From: Bifidobacterium biavatii DSM 23969
GTDB taxonomy: Bacteria; Actinomycetota; Actinomycetes; Actinomycetales; Bifidobacteriaceae
Assembly (NCBI RefSeq): GCF_000741165.1
Contig: NZ_JGYN01000034.1
Span: 36,649 to 100,648, forward strand
Direction of reading: 5' to 3'
DNA: 64,000 nucleotides
Positions 32,613-41,016 of the stretch are shown one piece after another. Position numbers and translations under genes: made by a program. The first letter of the stretch is position 1. Every line of letters starts with the position of its first letter. The notes below the pieces were generated by a model. That model worked only from the letters and a program-made list of their open reading frames with translations, did no database searches and was not told where the DNA came from.

Positions 32613-34475
32613 ATGAGTCATATTCTGGTGAATGTTGCATGGCCGTACGCGAACGGCCCCCGTCATATCGGCCACGTCGCCGGCTTCGGTGTGCCGTCCG
32701 ACGTCTACGCGCGCTACGAGCGCATGAAGGGCAACGACGTCCTGATGGTGTCCGGCACCGACGAGCACGGCACCCCGATCCTCGTCGAAGCCGAGAAGGA
32801 AGGCGTGACCGCGCAGGAGCTCGCCAACCGCTACAACCGCGTGATCGCCAAGGATTTGTGCGATCTCGGCCTGAGCTACGACCTGTTCACGCGCACTACC
32901 ACCGGCAACCACGAGCACGTGGTGCAGGAACTGTTCAAGCAGTGCCTCAAGAACGGCTACATCTACAAGGGCACGCAGAAGGTCGCGATCTCGCCGTCCA
33001 CCGGCCGCACCCTGCCCGACCGCTACATCGAGGGCGAGTGCCCGATCTGCCACACCGAGGGCGCGCGCGGCGATCAGTGCGACGCCTGCGGCAACGAGCT
33101 CGACCCGGACGAGCTCATCAACCCCGTCTCCAAGATCAACGGCGAAACCCCGCGCTTCGAGGAGACCGAACACTACTTCCTCGACCTGCCGGCGCTCGCC
33201 GACGCGAACCTCGCGTGGCTCAAAACCCGTACCGGCTGGCGCACGAACGTCATCAACTTCTCCATCGGCCTGTTCAAAGAGGTTAAGCCGCGCGCGATCA
33301 CGCGTGACATCGACTGGGGCATCCCGGTTCCGGTCGCCGGCTGGATCGACAACCCGAACAAGAAGCTGTACGTGTGGTTCGACGCGGTGATCGGCTACCT
33401 GTCGGCGTCGATCGAATGGGCTCGCCGCAAGGGCGACCCGGAGGCGTGGCGCGCGTGGTGGAACGACCCGGCGTCCCCGGCCTACTACTTCATGGGTAAG
33501 GACAACATCACGTTCCATTCCCAGATTTGGCCGTCCGAAATGCTCGCGTACAACGGCCAGGGCTCCAAGGGCGGCGAGACCGGCGAGTACGGCCCGCTCA
33601 ACATGCCCGAACAGGTCGTGGCCTCCGAGTTTATGACGATGGAGGGCAAGAAGTTCTCCTCCTCGCGCGGCATCGTCATCTACGTCAAGGACATCCTCGC
33701 CCGCTACCCCGTGGATGCGGTGCGCTACTACATTTCCGTGGCCGGTCCGGAATCCTCCGACTCCGACTTCACGTGGGCCGAGTTCGTGCGCCACAACAAC
33801 GAGGAGCTCGCTTCCTCGTGGGGCAATCTGGTCAACCGTGTCGCGAACCTTATCAACAAGAACTTCGGCGAGATCCCGGCGATCGACGAGGCGTCCCTGA
33901 CCGACGAGGACCGTGCGCTGCTCGACGAGACGAACGCCGCGTTCGCTACCGTCGGCGGCCTGATCGAGCATCATCGCCAGAAGGGCGCGCTGAACGAGGC
34001 CATGAAGGTCGTCGGCGACATCAACAAGTACATCTCCGCCACCGAACCGTGGAAGATCAAGGACAATCCGGCGCGCCTCGGCACCGTGCTGCACGTGGCC
34101 GCGCAGGCCGTGTCCGACGCGAACCACCTGCTTGCGCCGTTCCTGCCGCACTCTGCGCAGAAGGTGTGGGAGGCGCTCGGCGGCACTGGCACGTTCTCGC
34201 CGCTGCCGCGCATCGAGGAGGTCGAGGATCTCGACAAGCCGGGCTTCGAATACCCGATCATCACCGGCGATTACAAGCTGGGCGAAACCGTGCACCCGTG
34301 GCAGCGCGAGGAGATCGTGGTCGGCGCCCCGGTGGCCAAGCCTTCGCCGATCTTCGCGAAGATCCCGCAGGAGGCCGTGGCCGAGGAGCTCGCCCGCTTC
34401 GACGCCGAGCTGGCCGCCCGCAAGGAGGCTGAGGCCAAGCGCCTCGCCGCCGCCAAGGCCGAGCTCAACAAGTAG
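32613..34475 (+). CDS. metG: Methionyl-tRNA synthetase
   Basis: This 620-residue class I synthetase charges tRNA-Met in the cytosol. The HIGH motif is in [24 protein letters not shown]. The zinc knuckle is [18 protein letters not shown]. The KMSKS-equivalent is KFSSSRG from residue 347. The anticodon-binding domain contains EPWKIKD and [21 protein letters not shown]. The protein ends in a short Ala/Lys/Glu helix rather than the C-terminal dimerisation domain of some MetG proteins. The leader is very short: GATAAT lies 8 nt before the ATG, with AAGGA inside it, so translation may be leaderless or nearly so. Confidence 0.95.
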   Translation: MSHILVNVAWPYANGPRHIGHVAGFGVPSDVYARYERMKGNDVLMVSGTDEHGTPILVEAEKEGVTAQELANRYNRVIAKDLCDLGLSYDLFTRTTTGNHEHVVQELFKQCLKNGYIYKGTQKVAISPSTGRTLPDRYIEGECPICHTEGARGDQCDACGNELDPDELINPVSKINGETPRFEETEHYFLDLPALADANLAWLKTRTGWRTNVINFSIGLFKEVKPRAITRDIDWGIPVPVAGWIDNPNKKLYVWFDAVIGYLSASIEWARRKGDPEAWRAWWNDPASPAYYFMGKDNITFHSQIWPSEMLAYNGQGSKGGETGEYGPLNMPEQVVASEFMTMEGKKFSSSRGIVIYVKDILARYPVDAVRYYISVAGPESSDSDFTWAEFVRHNNEELASSWGNLVNRVANLINKNFGEIPAIDEASLTDEDRALLDETNAAFATVGGLIEHHRQKGALNEAMKVVGDINKYISATEPWKIKDNPARLGTVLHVAAQAVSDANHLLAPFLPHSAQKVWEALGGTGTFSPLPRIEEVEDLDKPGFEYPIITGDYKLGETVHPWQREEIVVGAPVAKPSPIFAKIPQEAVAEELARFDAELAARKEAEAKRLAAAKAELNK

Positions 34476-34573
34476 GCAGTCCGACAGGCGCCATACCGGC
34501 GTTGCGAGGGGCATCCGCGAGTTGCGGATGCCCCTCGCCGCATTGCACACGGTTGGTGCACACGATCGCACAA

Positions 34574-34825
34574 ATGTACCGTGCCCGCCCACACCACGTC
34601 CGACGGACACAGTGAATCAGTTTCATTCAATATCGGGTGTGAGCATAAGTGGATCATTATCCGCACCGAAAACCGGTTCGGAGACCGAACCCGTGTCGGG
34701 TGTGGGTGGAAGCGGATCATTTGGTCTGATAATCGTGGGCATATCCGGTTCATATACGGAAGCGTGGGCATAGACGGGTCATTGAGCACGGTCATAAGCC
34801 GCATACATGTACCGTTCATGCACAC
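34574..34825. repeat. Interspersed 19-bp repeat cluster C (degenerate)
   Basis: Six more units of the GTGGGCATAGACGGTACAT family are present. Direct units lie at 34639-34657, 34702-34720, 34735-34753 and 34764-34782. Inverted units lie at 34574-34592 and 34807-34825. Most carry two to six changes, so this cluster looks older than A or B. Confidence 0.7.
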
Positions 34826-34914
34826 ACTAAGCTAAGCCACGCATCATCAGCCAACAGCCCTTACATGCCAAAATGCGAAGAGCCCACAAACCCGTCACAG
34901 AGTTCTCAGGATTT

Positions 34915-34941
34915 TGTGAGGAACGCGCATCGTTCCTCACA
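34915..34941. other. Perfect 11-bp stem-loop
   Basis: TGTGAGGAACG (34915-34925) pairs with CGTTCCTCACA (34931-34941) around a 5-nt loop. It lies 13 bp before a TATATA box. It may be an operator or the end of a transcript. Confidence 0.45.
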
Positions 34942-34963
34942 GAAACCGGCGGTTATATAGTTC

Positions 34964-35014
34964 ATGTCAACGGTTACGGCCGGTGGCGAGGTTCGGGTAG
35001 GACCCCATAACTGA
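34964..35014 (+). CDS. Possible 16-residue leader ORF before a terminator
   Basis: ATG at 34964 opens MSTVTAGGEVRVGPHN and stops at 35014. It is preceded by TATATA (34954-34959) and followed by a terminator at 35040-35072. It has no Shine-Dalgarno and the -35 is poor, so it may simply be part of a small RNA. Confidence 0.2.
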   Translation: MSTVTAGGEVRVGPHN

Positions 35015-35039
35015 AACCCTTCTTCTCTCTTCTCTCTCA

Positions 35040-35072
35040 CCCGGCGGTTTTCTCTCCCGCCGGGTTTCTTTT
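35040..35072 (+). terminator. Terminator of an unassigned short transcript
   Basis: CCCGGCGG (35040-35047) pairs with CCGCCGGG (35057-35064), followed by TTTCTTTTT. With the TATATA box at 34954 it would define an RNA of about 105 nt. Confidence 0.6.
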
Positions 35073-35181
35073 TGTGTGCGCGTGCTCTTGCGCCGGTGCC
35101 GCCGTTCCCCTATGACAGTGCGGCAAGCAAGGCAAACGATTGACGTAAGTGATGCTTGAGAAACGTTGGTATTCCGCGGGT

Positions 35182-35189
35182 AATCGATT
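35182..35189. promoter_or_regulatory. AATCGATT operator core upstream of sugar symporter
   Basis: GTAATCGATTGC contains the same 8-bp palindromic core as the 16-bp palindrome at 7367-7382 before the other MFS gene. Confidence 0.35.
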
Positions 35190-35291
35190 GCAAAATTTTT
35201 CTGTTCCCCGGAGTGTCGCGGGCCGACTGGCCTTATGCTGTTAAGCACCAAACATAAACGCAGTGAACAGGGTTGTTACTCCGAACGAGGC

Positions 35292-35359
35292 AAGACCTGA
35301 GACGGCGCAGCTCATCATCGGCGACGATGATGCGCACTGCGTTGTCTCAGGTCTTTTTT
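35292..35359 (+). terminator. Long terminator-like hairpin in the symporter leader
   Basis: AAGACCTGAGAC (35292-35303) pairs with GTCTCAGGTCTT (35344-35355). Inside it CGCAG pairs with CTGCG and CATCATCG with CGATGATG. It ends in TTTT 39 bp before the start codon. It can act as an attenuator of the symporter gene, or insulate it from upstream transcription. Confidence 0.7.
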
Positions 35360-35397
35360 CGTTTCGGCCGAAATCAAAGACGACGGAAGGACGGGAC

Positions 35398-36888
35398 ATG
35401 GCAACGACGACTGCATCATCGGCATCAACCGAATCAACCGAATTCAAGGACACGATCGACACCGTGGCGGAAGGCGCGAACGCGGCTGCGACGGCGATCG
35501 AACAGGCGGAATCGCGCGCGTTCTCCACGCGATTCCCGATGAACAGCGCGTTCATCTTCACGTTCGGCGCGCTCGGCGGCATGCTGTTCGGCTTCGACAC
35601 CGGCATCATCTCCGGCGCGTCGCCGCTCATCGAGGCCGACTTCGGCCTGACTGTCTCACAGACCGGCTTCATCACGTCGTCCGTACTCATCGGCTCGTGC
35701 GCGGGTGCGCTGTCGATCGGCGCGCTGTCCGACCGCTTCGGTCGCAAGAAGCTGCTCATCGTCTCCGCGATCCTCTTCCTGATCGGCTCGGGCATGTGCG
35801 CCACGTCCACCGGCTTCCTGATGATGGTCGCCGCGCGCATCATCCTCGGCCTTGCGGTCGGCGCAGCGTCCGCGCTCACCCCGGCCTACCTCGCCGAACT
35901 CGCGCCGAAGGAGCGCCGCGGATCGCTGTCCACGCTGTTCCAGCTCATGATCACGTTCGGCATCCTGCTTGCGTACGCCTCCAACCTCGGCTTCCTGAAC
36001 CACAACCTGCTTGGGGTCCGCGACTGGCGCTGGATGCTCGGCTCGGCGCTCGTGCCGGCCGCGCTGCTGCTCATCGGCGGCCTGCTGCTGCCCGAATCCC
36101 CGCGCTACCTGGTGAACAAGGGCGACGAGCGCAACGCGTTCAAGGTGCTCACGCTCATCCGCAAGGATGTCGACCAGGCACAGGTGCAGCTCGAACTCGA
36201 CGAGATCAAGGAAGTCGCCGCGCAGGACACCAAGGGCGGCGTGCGCGAACTGTTCCGCATCGCCAAGCCGGCGCTCGTCGCGGCCGTCGGCATCATGCTC
36301 TTCCAGCAGCTGGTCGGCATCAACTCGGTTATCTACTTCTTGCCGCAGGTGTTCATCAAGGGCTTCGGCTTCCCCGAAGGCGACGCGATCTGGGTGTCGG
36401 TCGGCATCGGTGTGGTCAACTTCGTCTCCACGATCGTCGCGACGATGATCATGGACAAGTTCCCGCGCAAGAAGATGCTGATCTTCGGCTCCGTCGTCAT
36501 GACTGTCGCGCTCGCGATCCTCGCCGTGATGAACTTCGTGGGCGACGTGGCTGTGCTCGCCGTGCCGACGATGATCCTGATCGCGTTCTACATCCTCGGC
36601 TTCGCGATTTCGTGGGGTCCGATCGCGTGGGTGCTCATCGGCGAGATCTTCCCGCTGTCCGTGCGCGGCATCGGCTCGTCGTTCGGTTCGGCCGCGAACT
36701 GGCTGGGCAACTTCATCGTCTCCCAGTTCTTCCTGATGCTGCTCGCCGCGTTCGGCAACAATGTGGGCGGCCCGTTCGCGATCTTCGGCGTGTTCTCGCT
36801 GCTGTCGATTCCGTTCGTGATGCGCTTCGTGCCCGAGACCAAGGGCAAGTCGCTCGAGGAGATTGAGGAGGAGATGACCCGCCGCTAG
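35398..36888 (+). CDS. Sugar porter family MFS transporter (sugar/H+ symporter)
   Basis: This 496-residue protein has twelve predicted helices and all sugar-porter signatures: GALGGMLFGFDTGIISGA (helix 1), SDRFGRKKLLI (loop 2-3), PAYLAELAPKERRGSLSTLFQL, LLPESPRYLVNKG (PESPR), FQQLVGINSVIYFLP (QQ-GIN) and VPETKGKSLEEIEEE (PETKG). It probably imports a monosaccharide such as glucose, xylose or arabinose with protons. The N-terminus of about 45 residues is Thr/Ser/Ala-rich and cytosolic. ATG 35398 follows GGAAGGACGGGAC. It is monocistronic, behind a leader hairpin and an AATCGATT site. Confidence 0.92.
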   Translation: MATTTASSASTESTEFKDTIDTVAEGANAAATAIEQAESRAFSTRFPMNSAFIFTFGALGGMLFGFDTGIISGASPLIEADFGLTVSQTGFITSSVLIGSCAGALSIGALSDRFGRKKLLIVSAILFLIGSGMCATSTGFLMMVAARIILGLAVGAASALTPAYLAELAPKERRGSLSTLFQLMITFGILLAYASNLGFLNHNLLGVRDWRWMLGSALVPAALLLIGGLLLPESPRYLVNKGDERNAFKVLTLIRKDVDQAQVQLELDEIKEVAAQDTKGGVRELFRIAKPALVAAVGIMLFQQLVGINSVIYFLPQVFIKGFGFPEGDAIWVSVGIGVVNFVSTIVATMIMDKFPRKKMLIFGSVVMTVALAILAVMNFVGDVAVLAVPTMILIAFYILGFAISWGPIAWVLIGEIFPLSVRGIGSSFGSAANWLGNFIVSQFFLMLLAAFGNNVGGPFAIFGVFSLLSIPFVMRFVPETKGKSLEEIEEEMTRR

Positions 36889-36944
36889 GACCGAGGCGCG
36901 TCGCGCGGGTCGTTTCCGCGCGCGATCGCTTCCGCACAAAGACT

Positions 36945-36987
36945 GCCCCCGCCGGATTTGCAGGGAATCCATCCGGCGGGGGCTTTT
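36945..36987 (+). terminator. Terminator after sugar symporter
   Basis: A perfect 13-bp stem (36945-36957 with 36971-36983) is followed by TTTT. Confidence 0.9.
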
Positions 36988-37130
36988 GCGCGTTCGGCGT
37001 GTCGCCGGGTTGCGTTCAAGTGGGGTTGAACCTCTACAGTGTGTTACGACACGATTCAAGAACGACGCCGCGAACGATGCGGCGCGAGGATACCACGAAT
37101 AACGGGCAACACCGGAAACGGAGCAACACC

Positions 37131-38108
37131 ATGAAATATCGCAACGTAGGCAAAGCCGGCATCAAGGTCAGCGAGATCGCCCTCGGCAGCTGGATGACTC
37201 GCCTCGAGGACACCGCCGCCGTCGACAACGCGATGGCCATCGCCGACGCCGCGTTCGACGCCGGCGTCAACTTCTACGACTGCGCGGACGCGTACTCGGG
37301 CGGCGACGCCGAGCGCTTCCTCGGCCGCTTCATCGCCAAGCACGACCGCGAGGACGTGGTTATCTCCAGCAAGGTCTTCTTCGGCACCGGCAAGAGCGTC
37401 AACGGCCGTGGCCTGAGCCGCAAGCACATCTTCAACAACTGCGAGCGTAGCCTGAAGAACCTCGGCACCGACTACATCGACCTGTACTACTGCCACCGTT
37501 TCGACACGACCACGCCGCTCGAGGAGACGCTGCAGGCGCTCAGCGACCTTGTCGACCAGGGCAAGATCCTGTACTACGGCGTGTCCGAGGAGTGGAGCGC
37601 CGCGCGTCTCGAGCGCGCCGAGCGCATCATCTCCGAGCGCGGCCTGCATCCGCTGACCGTGGTCCAGCCGCAGTACAACATGGTCGACCGTTACATCGAG
37701 CATGAGATCGTCGAGACGTGCGAGCGCTACGGCATCGGCATCACGCCGTTCTCGCCGCTCGCGCAGGGCCTGCTGACCGGCAAGTACCGCAAGGGCCAGC
37801 CGCTGCCGGCCGGCTCGCGTGCGACGTGGCAGTCCGATCACCAGATCAACAACCTGCTCACCGACGAGAACCTCGACAAGGTCGAGCGGCTGAGCAAGAT
37901 CGCCGACGAGCTCGGCGTGAAGATGCCGGTGCTGGCGCTGGCGTGGATCCTGCGTCTGCCGGTGATCAGCTCGGTGATCGTCGGCGCGAGCAAGCCGAGC
38001 CAGCTCGAGTCGAACATCGCCGCCTCCGGCGTGGAGATCCCGGCCGACGCGCTCAAGCAGATCGACGACATCCTCGGCTTCAAGCGCTTCGAGCGCCACA
38101 TCGGCTGA
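37131..38108 (+). CDS. Aldo/keto reductase (potassium-channel beta-subunit-like group)
   Basis: This 325-residue TIM-barrel NADPH-dependent oxidoreductase starts MKYRNVGKAGIKVSEIALGSW. Catalytic residues are visible: Asp and Tyr in NFYDCADAYSGGDAERFLG, Lys in DVVISSKVFFG and His in YIDLYYCHRFD. Cofactor-binding segments are QPQYNMVDR, GITPFSPLAQGLLTGKY and VIVGASKPSQLESNI. The sequence resembles the YghZ/Kv-beta AKR branch. The physiological aldehyde or ketone is unknown. The start follows GGAAACGGAGCAACACC. It is monocistronic between two strong terminators. Confidence 0.93.
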   Translation: MKYRNVGKAGIKVSEIALGSWMTRLEDTAAVDNAMAIADAAFDAGVNFYDCADAYSGGDAERFLGRFIAKHDREDVVISSKVFFGTGKSVNGRGLSRKHIFNNCERSLKNLGTDYIDLYYCHRFDTTTPLEETLQALSDLVDQGKILYYGVSEEWSAARLERAERIISERGLHPLTVVQPQYNMVDRYIEHEIVETCERYGIGITPFSPLAQGLLTGKYRKGQPLPAGSRATWQSDHQINNLLTDENLDKVERLSKIADELGVKMPVLALAWILRLPVISSVIVGASKPSQLESNIAASGVEIPADALKQIDDILGFKRFERHIG

Positions 38109-38185
38109 TTAGGAGCCGATTAAAACTTGCGCACGGCCGTGCGGCTTCGGCCGTTTCTCTCCTGCGGCTGCGCGCATACATACAT

Positions 38186-38219
38186 AAGGCCCCATTGCCT
38201 GTTGTGGCAATGGGGCCTT
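38186..38219. terminator. Bidirectional terminator between aldo/keto reductase and pepC
   Basis: A perfect 14-bp stem, 38186-38199 with 38206-38219, has a 6-nt loop. Confidence 0.92.
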
Positions 38220-38247
38220 GCTGCGTTGTCTCCAATGGGAGTCGGGA

Positions 38248-39750
38248 TCAGATGCAGCGCTTAGTGAGCGGCTGCCAAGGCTCGAGCACGACCGGTTCGG
38301 CGGTCAGCAGCTCGCGCGTGGCGTCGTCGAGGTATTCCTTGCGGATGATGATCTCGGTGACGAAGCGGTCGAACCACGCGTCGGACATGACGTAGTAGCC
38401 GTCCTTGCCGTTGTCCTTGCCCCAGCTGTTCTCGACCTTCCAGCGGTTCGGCTTGCCGCCTTCGATGTTCACGCCGGTGAAGGTCATGGCGTGGTTGCTC
38501 GGGCTGTCGGAGTATTCGAGGCCGTCGGCCTTGTCGAGCGTGAACTCGGTGCCGAACAGCTGGTCGACGCGCACGACGGACTGGTCGAAGAAGCCGTCGT
38601 GGCGCAGCGCGAACTGCGTGCAGTCGCAGGCGAACCAGATCGGGTGGCCGGCGGTGAGCTGGTCGATCGCGGCCTTCTTGAACACGTCAAGCGGCACGTT
38701 GACGAACTCCATGTCGCCGGCTTCCGCGACGTTCGCGCTGAACTTGATGACGTAGCGCTTGCCGAACGGCGTGGCAGCCATCGGCGAGTTGCACAGCGAC
38801 GCGAAGTCGTTGACGTCGACCGGCACGTACTTCTTGTAGAACTCGAGCGGCGTGATGCCGGTCTCGCGGATGACCGGACGATCGTCGATGCCGGAGTGCT
38901 TCTTGTCGCCGGACTTCTCGCCGCACGTGCACGACTTGCCGTCGGCCTCGCACTTGCACTCGTCGCCGCACTTGCAGCCGTCCTGCTTGCCGCACTTGTC
39001 GTCGGACTTGCAGCAGCCCTTGCCGTCTTTGTCCTTGTCGTCCTTGGTGTAGGCGGCCCAGTCGAACTTGGCCGGCGGCTCGCCGAGCGCGATCGCGCAG
39101 AAGCGGTAGACGACGGACATCTGCTCGTCCTTGGCGGCGCGCAGCGCGTCGAGGCCCTCGCCGGCGGCGTGGCGGCGGCGCAGGTCGCGCGCGAACTCGC
39201 GCAGCTTGGAGTTGAGGTACTGCTTGAAGTCGGAGGAGTTGCGCGAGTTCGCGGACTCCGGGTACGCGCTCTTGGGCACTAGGCCGTACTTGTTGACGAG
39301 CGCGGCGAACATCTGCCACCAGCCGCCGTCGTCGGACGGGCCGGCGTTCACGGCGTCGAACGTGCGGCTATCGGTCGGCTCGTCAAGCGTGGCGAGCACG
39401 TTCTCGAGGTACGTGTTGGACTTCTCCATCGCATCCCAGAAGAACAGGTAGGTCTCGGAGAACTCGAAGTCCTCGAGGTTCCAGCGGTGCATGAGTTCAT
39501 AGCGCAGCGTGTTGAGCGACGCGAACATCCAGCAGCGGCCGGAGTGCTCCTGGTTGGTGATGGATCCCTGCTTGAGTTCGACCGAGAAGTCGCGCGGCAG
39601 TTCGCGCACGCCGCGGTAGTCCGTGGCGGCCTTGAGCACGCCCGCCGAGACGGCTGCGTCCGCGGCGATGAGGTTCGCTCGATCCTTGTTGAATGACTCG
39701 CTGTATTCGCGCAGCAGTTCCGGCTTGATCGCCGATGCGTCGCTGGTCAT
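38248..39750 (-). CDS. pepC: Aminopeptidase C (C1B, bleomycin hydrolase family) with Cys-rich insertion
   Basis: The 500-residue cytosolic thiol aminopeptidase has the papain-fold triad at Cys73 (QEHSGRCWMFASLNTLR), His420 (SNHAMTFTGV) and Asn441 (KVENSWG). It trims N-terminal residues from peptides brought in by the Opp systems. Length exceeds the usual ~440-450. The excess is a charged, cysteine-rich insertion at about residues 236-288 (38887-39045) containing nine cysteines (246, 247, 253, 259, 261, 265, 267, 274, 276) in CC, CKC, CKC and CTC patterns, like a small metallothionein. Both flanks continue normal PepC sequence in frame. The start is supported by GGAGG 10 nt upstream. Confidence 0.93.
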   Translation of the reverse strand: MTSDASAIKPELLREYSESFNKDRANLIAADAAVSAGVLKAATDYRGVRELPRDFSVELKQGSITNQEHSGRCWMFASLNTLRYELMHRWNLEDFEFSETYLFFWDAMEKSNTYLENVLATLDEPTDSRTFDAVNAGPSDDGGWWQMFAALVNKYGLVPKSAYPESANSRNSSDFKQYLNSKLREFARDLRRRHAAGEGLDALRAAKDEQMSVVYRFCAIALGEPPAKFDWAAYTKDDKDKDGKGCCKSDDKCGKQDGCKCGDECKCEADGKSCTCGEKSGDKKHSGIDDRPVIRETGITPLEFYKKYVPVDVNDFASLCNSPMAATPFGKRYVIKFSANVAEAGDMEFVNVPLDVFKKAAIDQLTAGHPIWFACDCTQFALRHDGFFDQSVVRVDQLFGTEFTLDKADGLEYSDSPSNHAMTFTGVNIEGGKPNRWKVENSWGKDNGKDGYYVMSDAWFDRFVTEIIIRKEYLDDATRELLTAEPVVLEPWQPLTKRCI

Positions 39751-40012
39751 GAAGTCATGCCTCCATATACGATTTGGTCTGTCTTGTCAATACCTATGGT
39801 CGCCAAATGAGCGCCTCAGCCAGTCTAGGTCGGCCCCTTACAGCAAGATGAAACCAAAAATTTACAAACTGTTCCTGTGGCCTTAGTTTGCGGGGGTTGA
39901 GCCAATACCGCCGTTCCGACTATGTGTCAATGGGTCGTCTCACATGTTGGATTCGACTTTGGGGACATAGTGACCGGGGTATTATTCCTATAGTCATTTT
40001 CGGGAGGTGAAG

Positions 40013-40996
40013 GTGCTCAAGTACATCGTCAAGCGCATTGTGAACTATGTCGTCATGCTGTTTGTGGCAGTGTCGATGACGTACTTCCTCGCCAGCGCGT
40101 TCATGGATCCGCGCTCAAACTATATGGATCGTCATCCGCATCCGCCGATTGCGTCCATCAACCATTCGCTGGATCTGGCCAACATCAACGACCAGACCCC
40201 GATTCTCGTCCGCTATTTCCGCTGGCTGAAGGCCATTTTCACGCGTTGGGACTGGGGTCTGGCGCCTGACCAGTCGCCGGTCGGCCCGGCCATCGCGTCG
40301 CGTATCTGGACGTCCGTGGAGCTCGTCACGCTCGCCACGATCATCGGCATCGTCGCCGGCGTGAGCATCGGCGTGTACACGGCCATCCGCCAGTACAAGT
40401 GGCAGGACCGCACGCTGAACATCATCGCGACCTTCTTCCTCGTCATCCCGCCGGCCGTGCTCGGCCTGTTCGTCGTGCTCATCGCCATCGCGATCAACAA
40501 CGGCGTCGGCACGCGTATCTTCTACGTGACGGGCCTGTCGTCGTATCAGGGCTCCAACCCGTTCCTGTGGCTGCTCGACTTCCTGCAGCACATCATCCTG
40601 CCGACGATCGTCATGGCCATCCCGGGCACCGTGAGCTACCACCTGACCCAGCGCACCTACCTGCTCGACTCGATGAACTCCGACTACGTGCGCACGGCCC
40701 GCGCCAAGGGCCTGACGCTCAACCAGGCCATCCGCAAGCACGCGCTGCGCACATCCCTCATCCCGACCACCGTGAACATCGCGTTCTCGATCACCGGCGT
40801 GTTCACCGGCGCGGTCATCACCGAAACGGTGTTCGCCGTCAACGGCCTCGGCCGCTACTTCGTGACCGCGATCAACGGCAACGACATCAACGGCTCGGTC
40901 TGCATCGCCGCGTTCGGCGGCGTGTGCACGCTGACCGGCGCCCTGCTCGCCGACATCCTCGCGGCGTGGCTCGACCCGCGCATTCGCCTGAGCTGA
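40013..40996 (+). CDS. Oligopeptide ABC importer permease (OppB/DppB type)
   Basis: This 327-residue permease starts VLKYIVKRIVNYVVMLFVAVSMTYFLASAF, the usual OppB N-terminal helix. A periplasmic-side loop follows, then RIWTSVELVTLATIIGIVAGVSIGVYTAI and the EAA-type loop YVRTARAKGLTLNQAIRKHALRTSLIPT. It pairs with the 41017 product to form the channel. The start GTG 40013 is chosen because GGGAGG then lies 5 nt upstream; GTG 40007 overlaps that site. It is the first gene of a four-gene operon. Confidence 0.9.
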   Translation: MLKYIVKRIVNYVVMLFVAVSMTYFLASAFMDPRSNYMDRHPHPPIASINHSLDLANINDQTPILVRYFRWLKAIFTRWDWGLAPDQSPVGPAIASRIWTSVELVTLATIIGIVAGVSIGVYTAIRQYKWQDRTLNIIATFFLVIPPAVLGLFVVLIAIAINNGVGTRIFYVTGLSSYQGSNPFLWLLDFLQHIILPTIVMAIPGTVSYHLTQRTYLLDSMNSDYVRTARAKGLTLNQAIRKHALRTSLIPTTVNIAFSITGVFTGAVITETVFAVNGLGRYFVTAINGNDINGSVCIAAFGGVCTLTGALLADILAAWLDPRIRLS

Positions 40997-41016
40997 CGCG
41001 GAAAGGAACAACGATC

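Larger units (their letters stand above)
34476..35397. other. Long intergenic region between metG and sugar symporter
   Basis: This 920-bp region contains repeat cluster C, a perfect 11-bp hairpin at 34915-34941, a possible short transcription unit ending at a terminator near 35040-35075, an AATCGATT core at 35182 and the symporter leader hairpin. No conventional gene is supported. Confidence 0.6.

Noticed and set aside
34967..35251. 94-residue minus-strand ORF
   Set aside because: No ribosome site, odd composition, and it overlaps the terminator and AT-rich spacer; it looks like chance.
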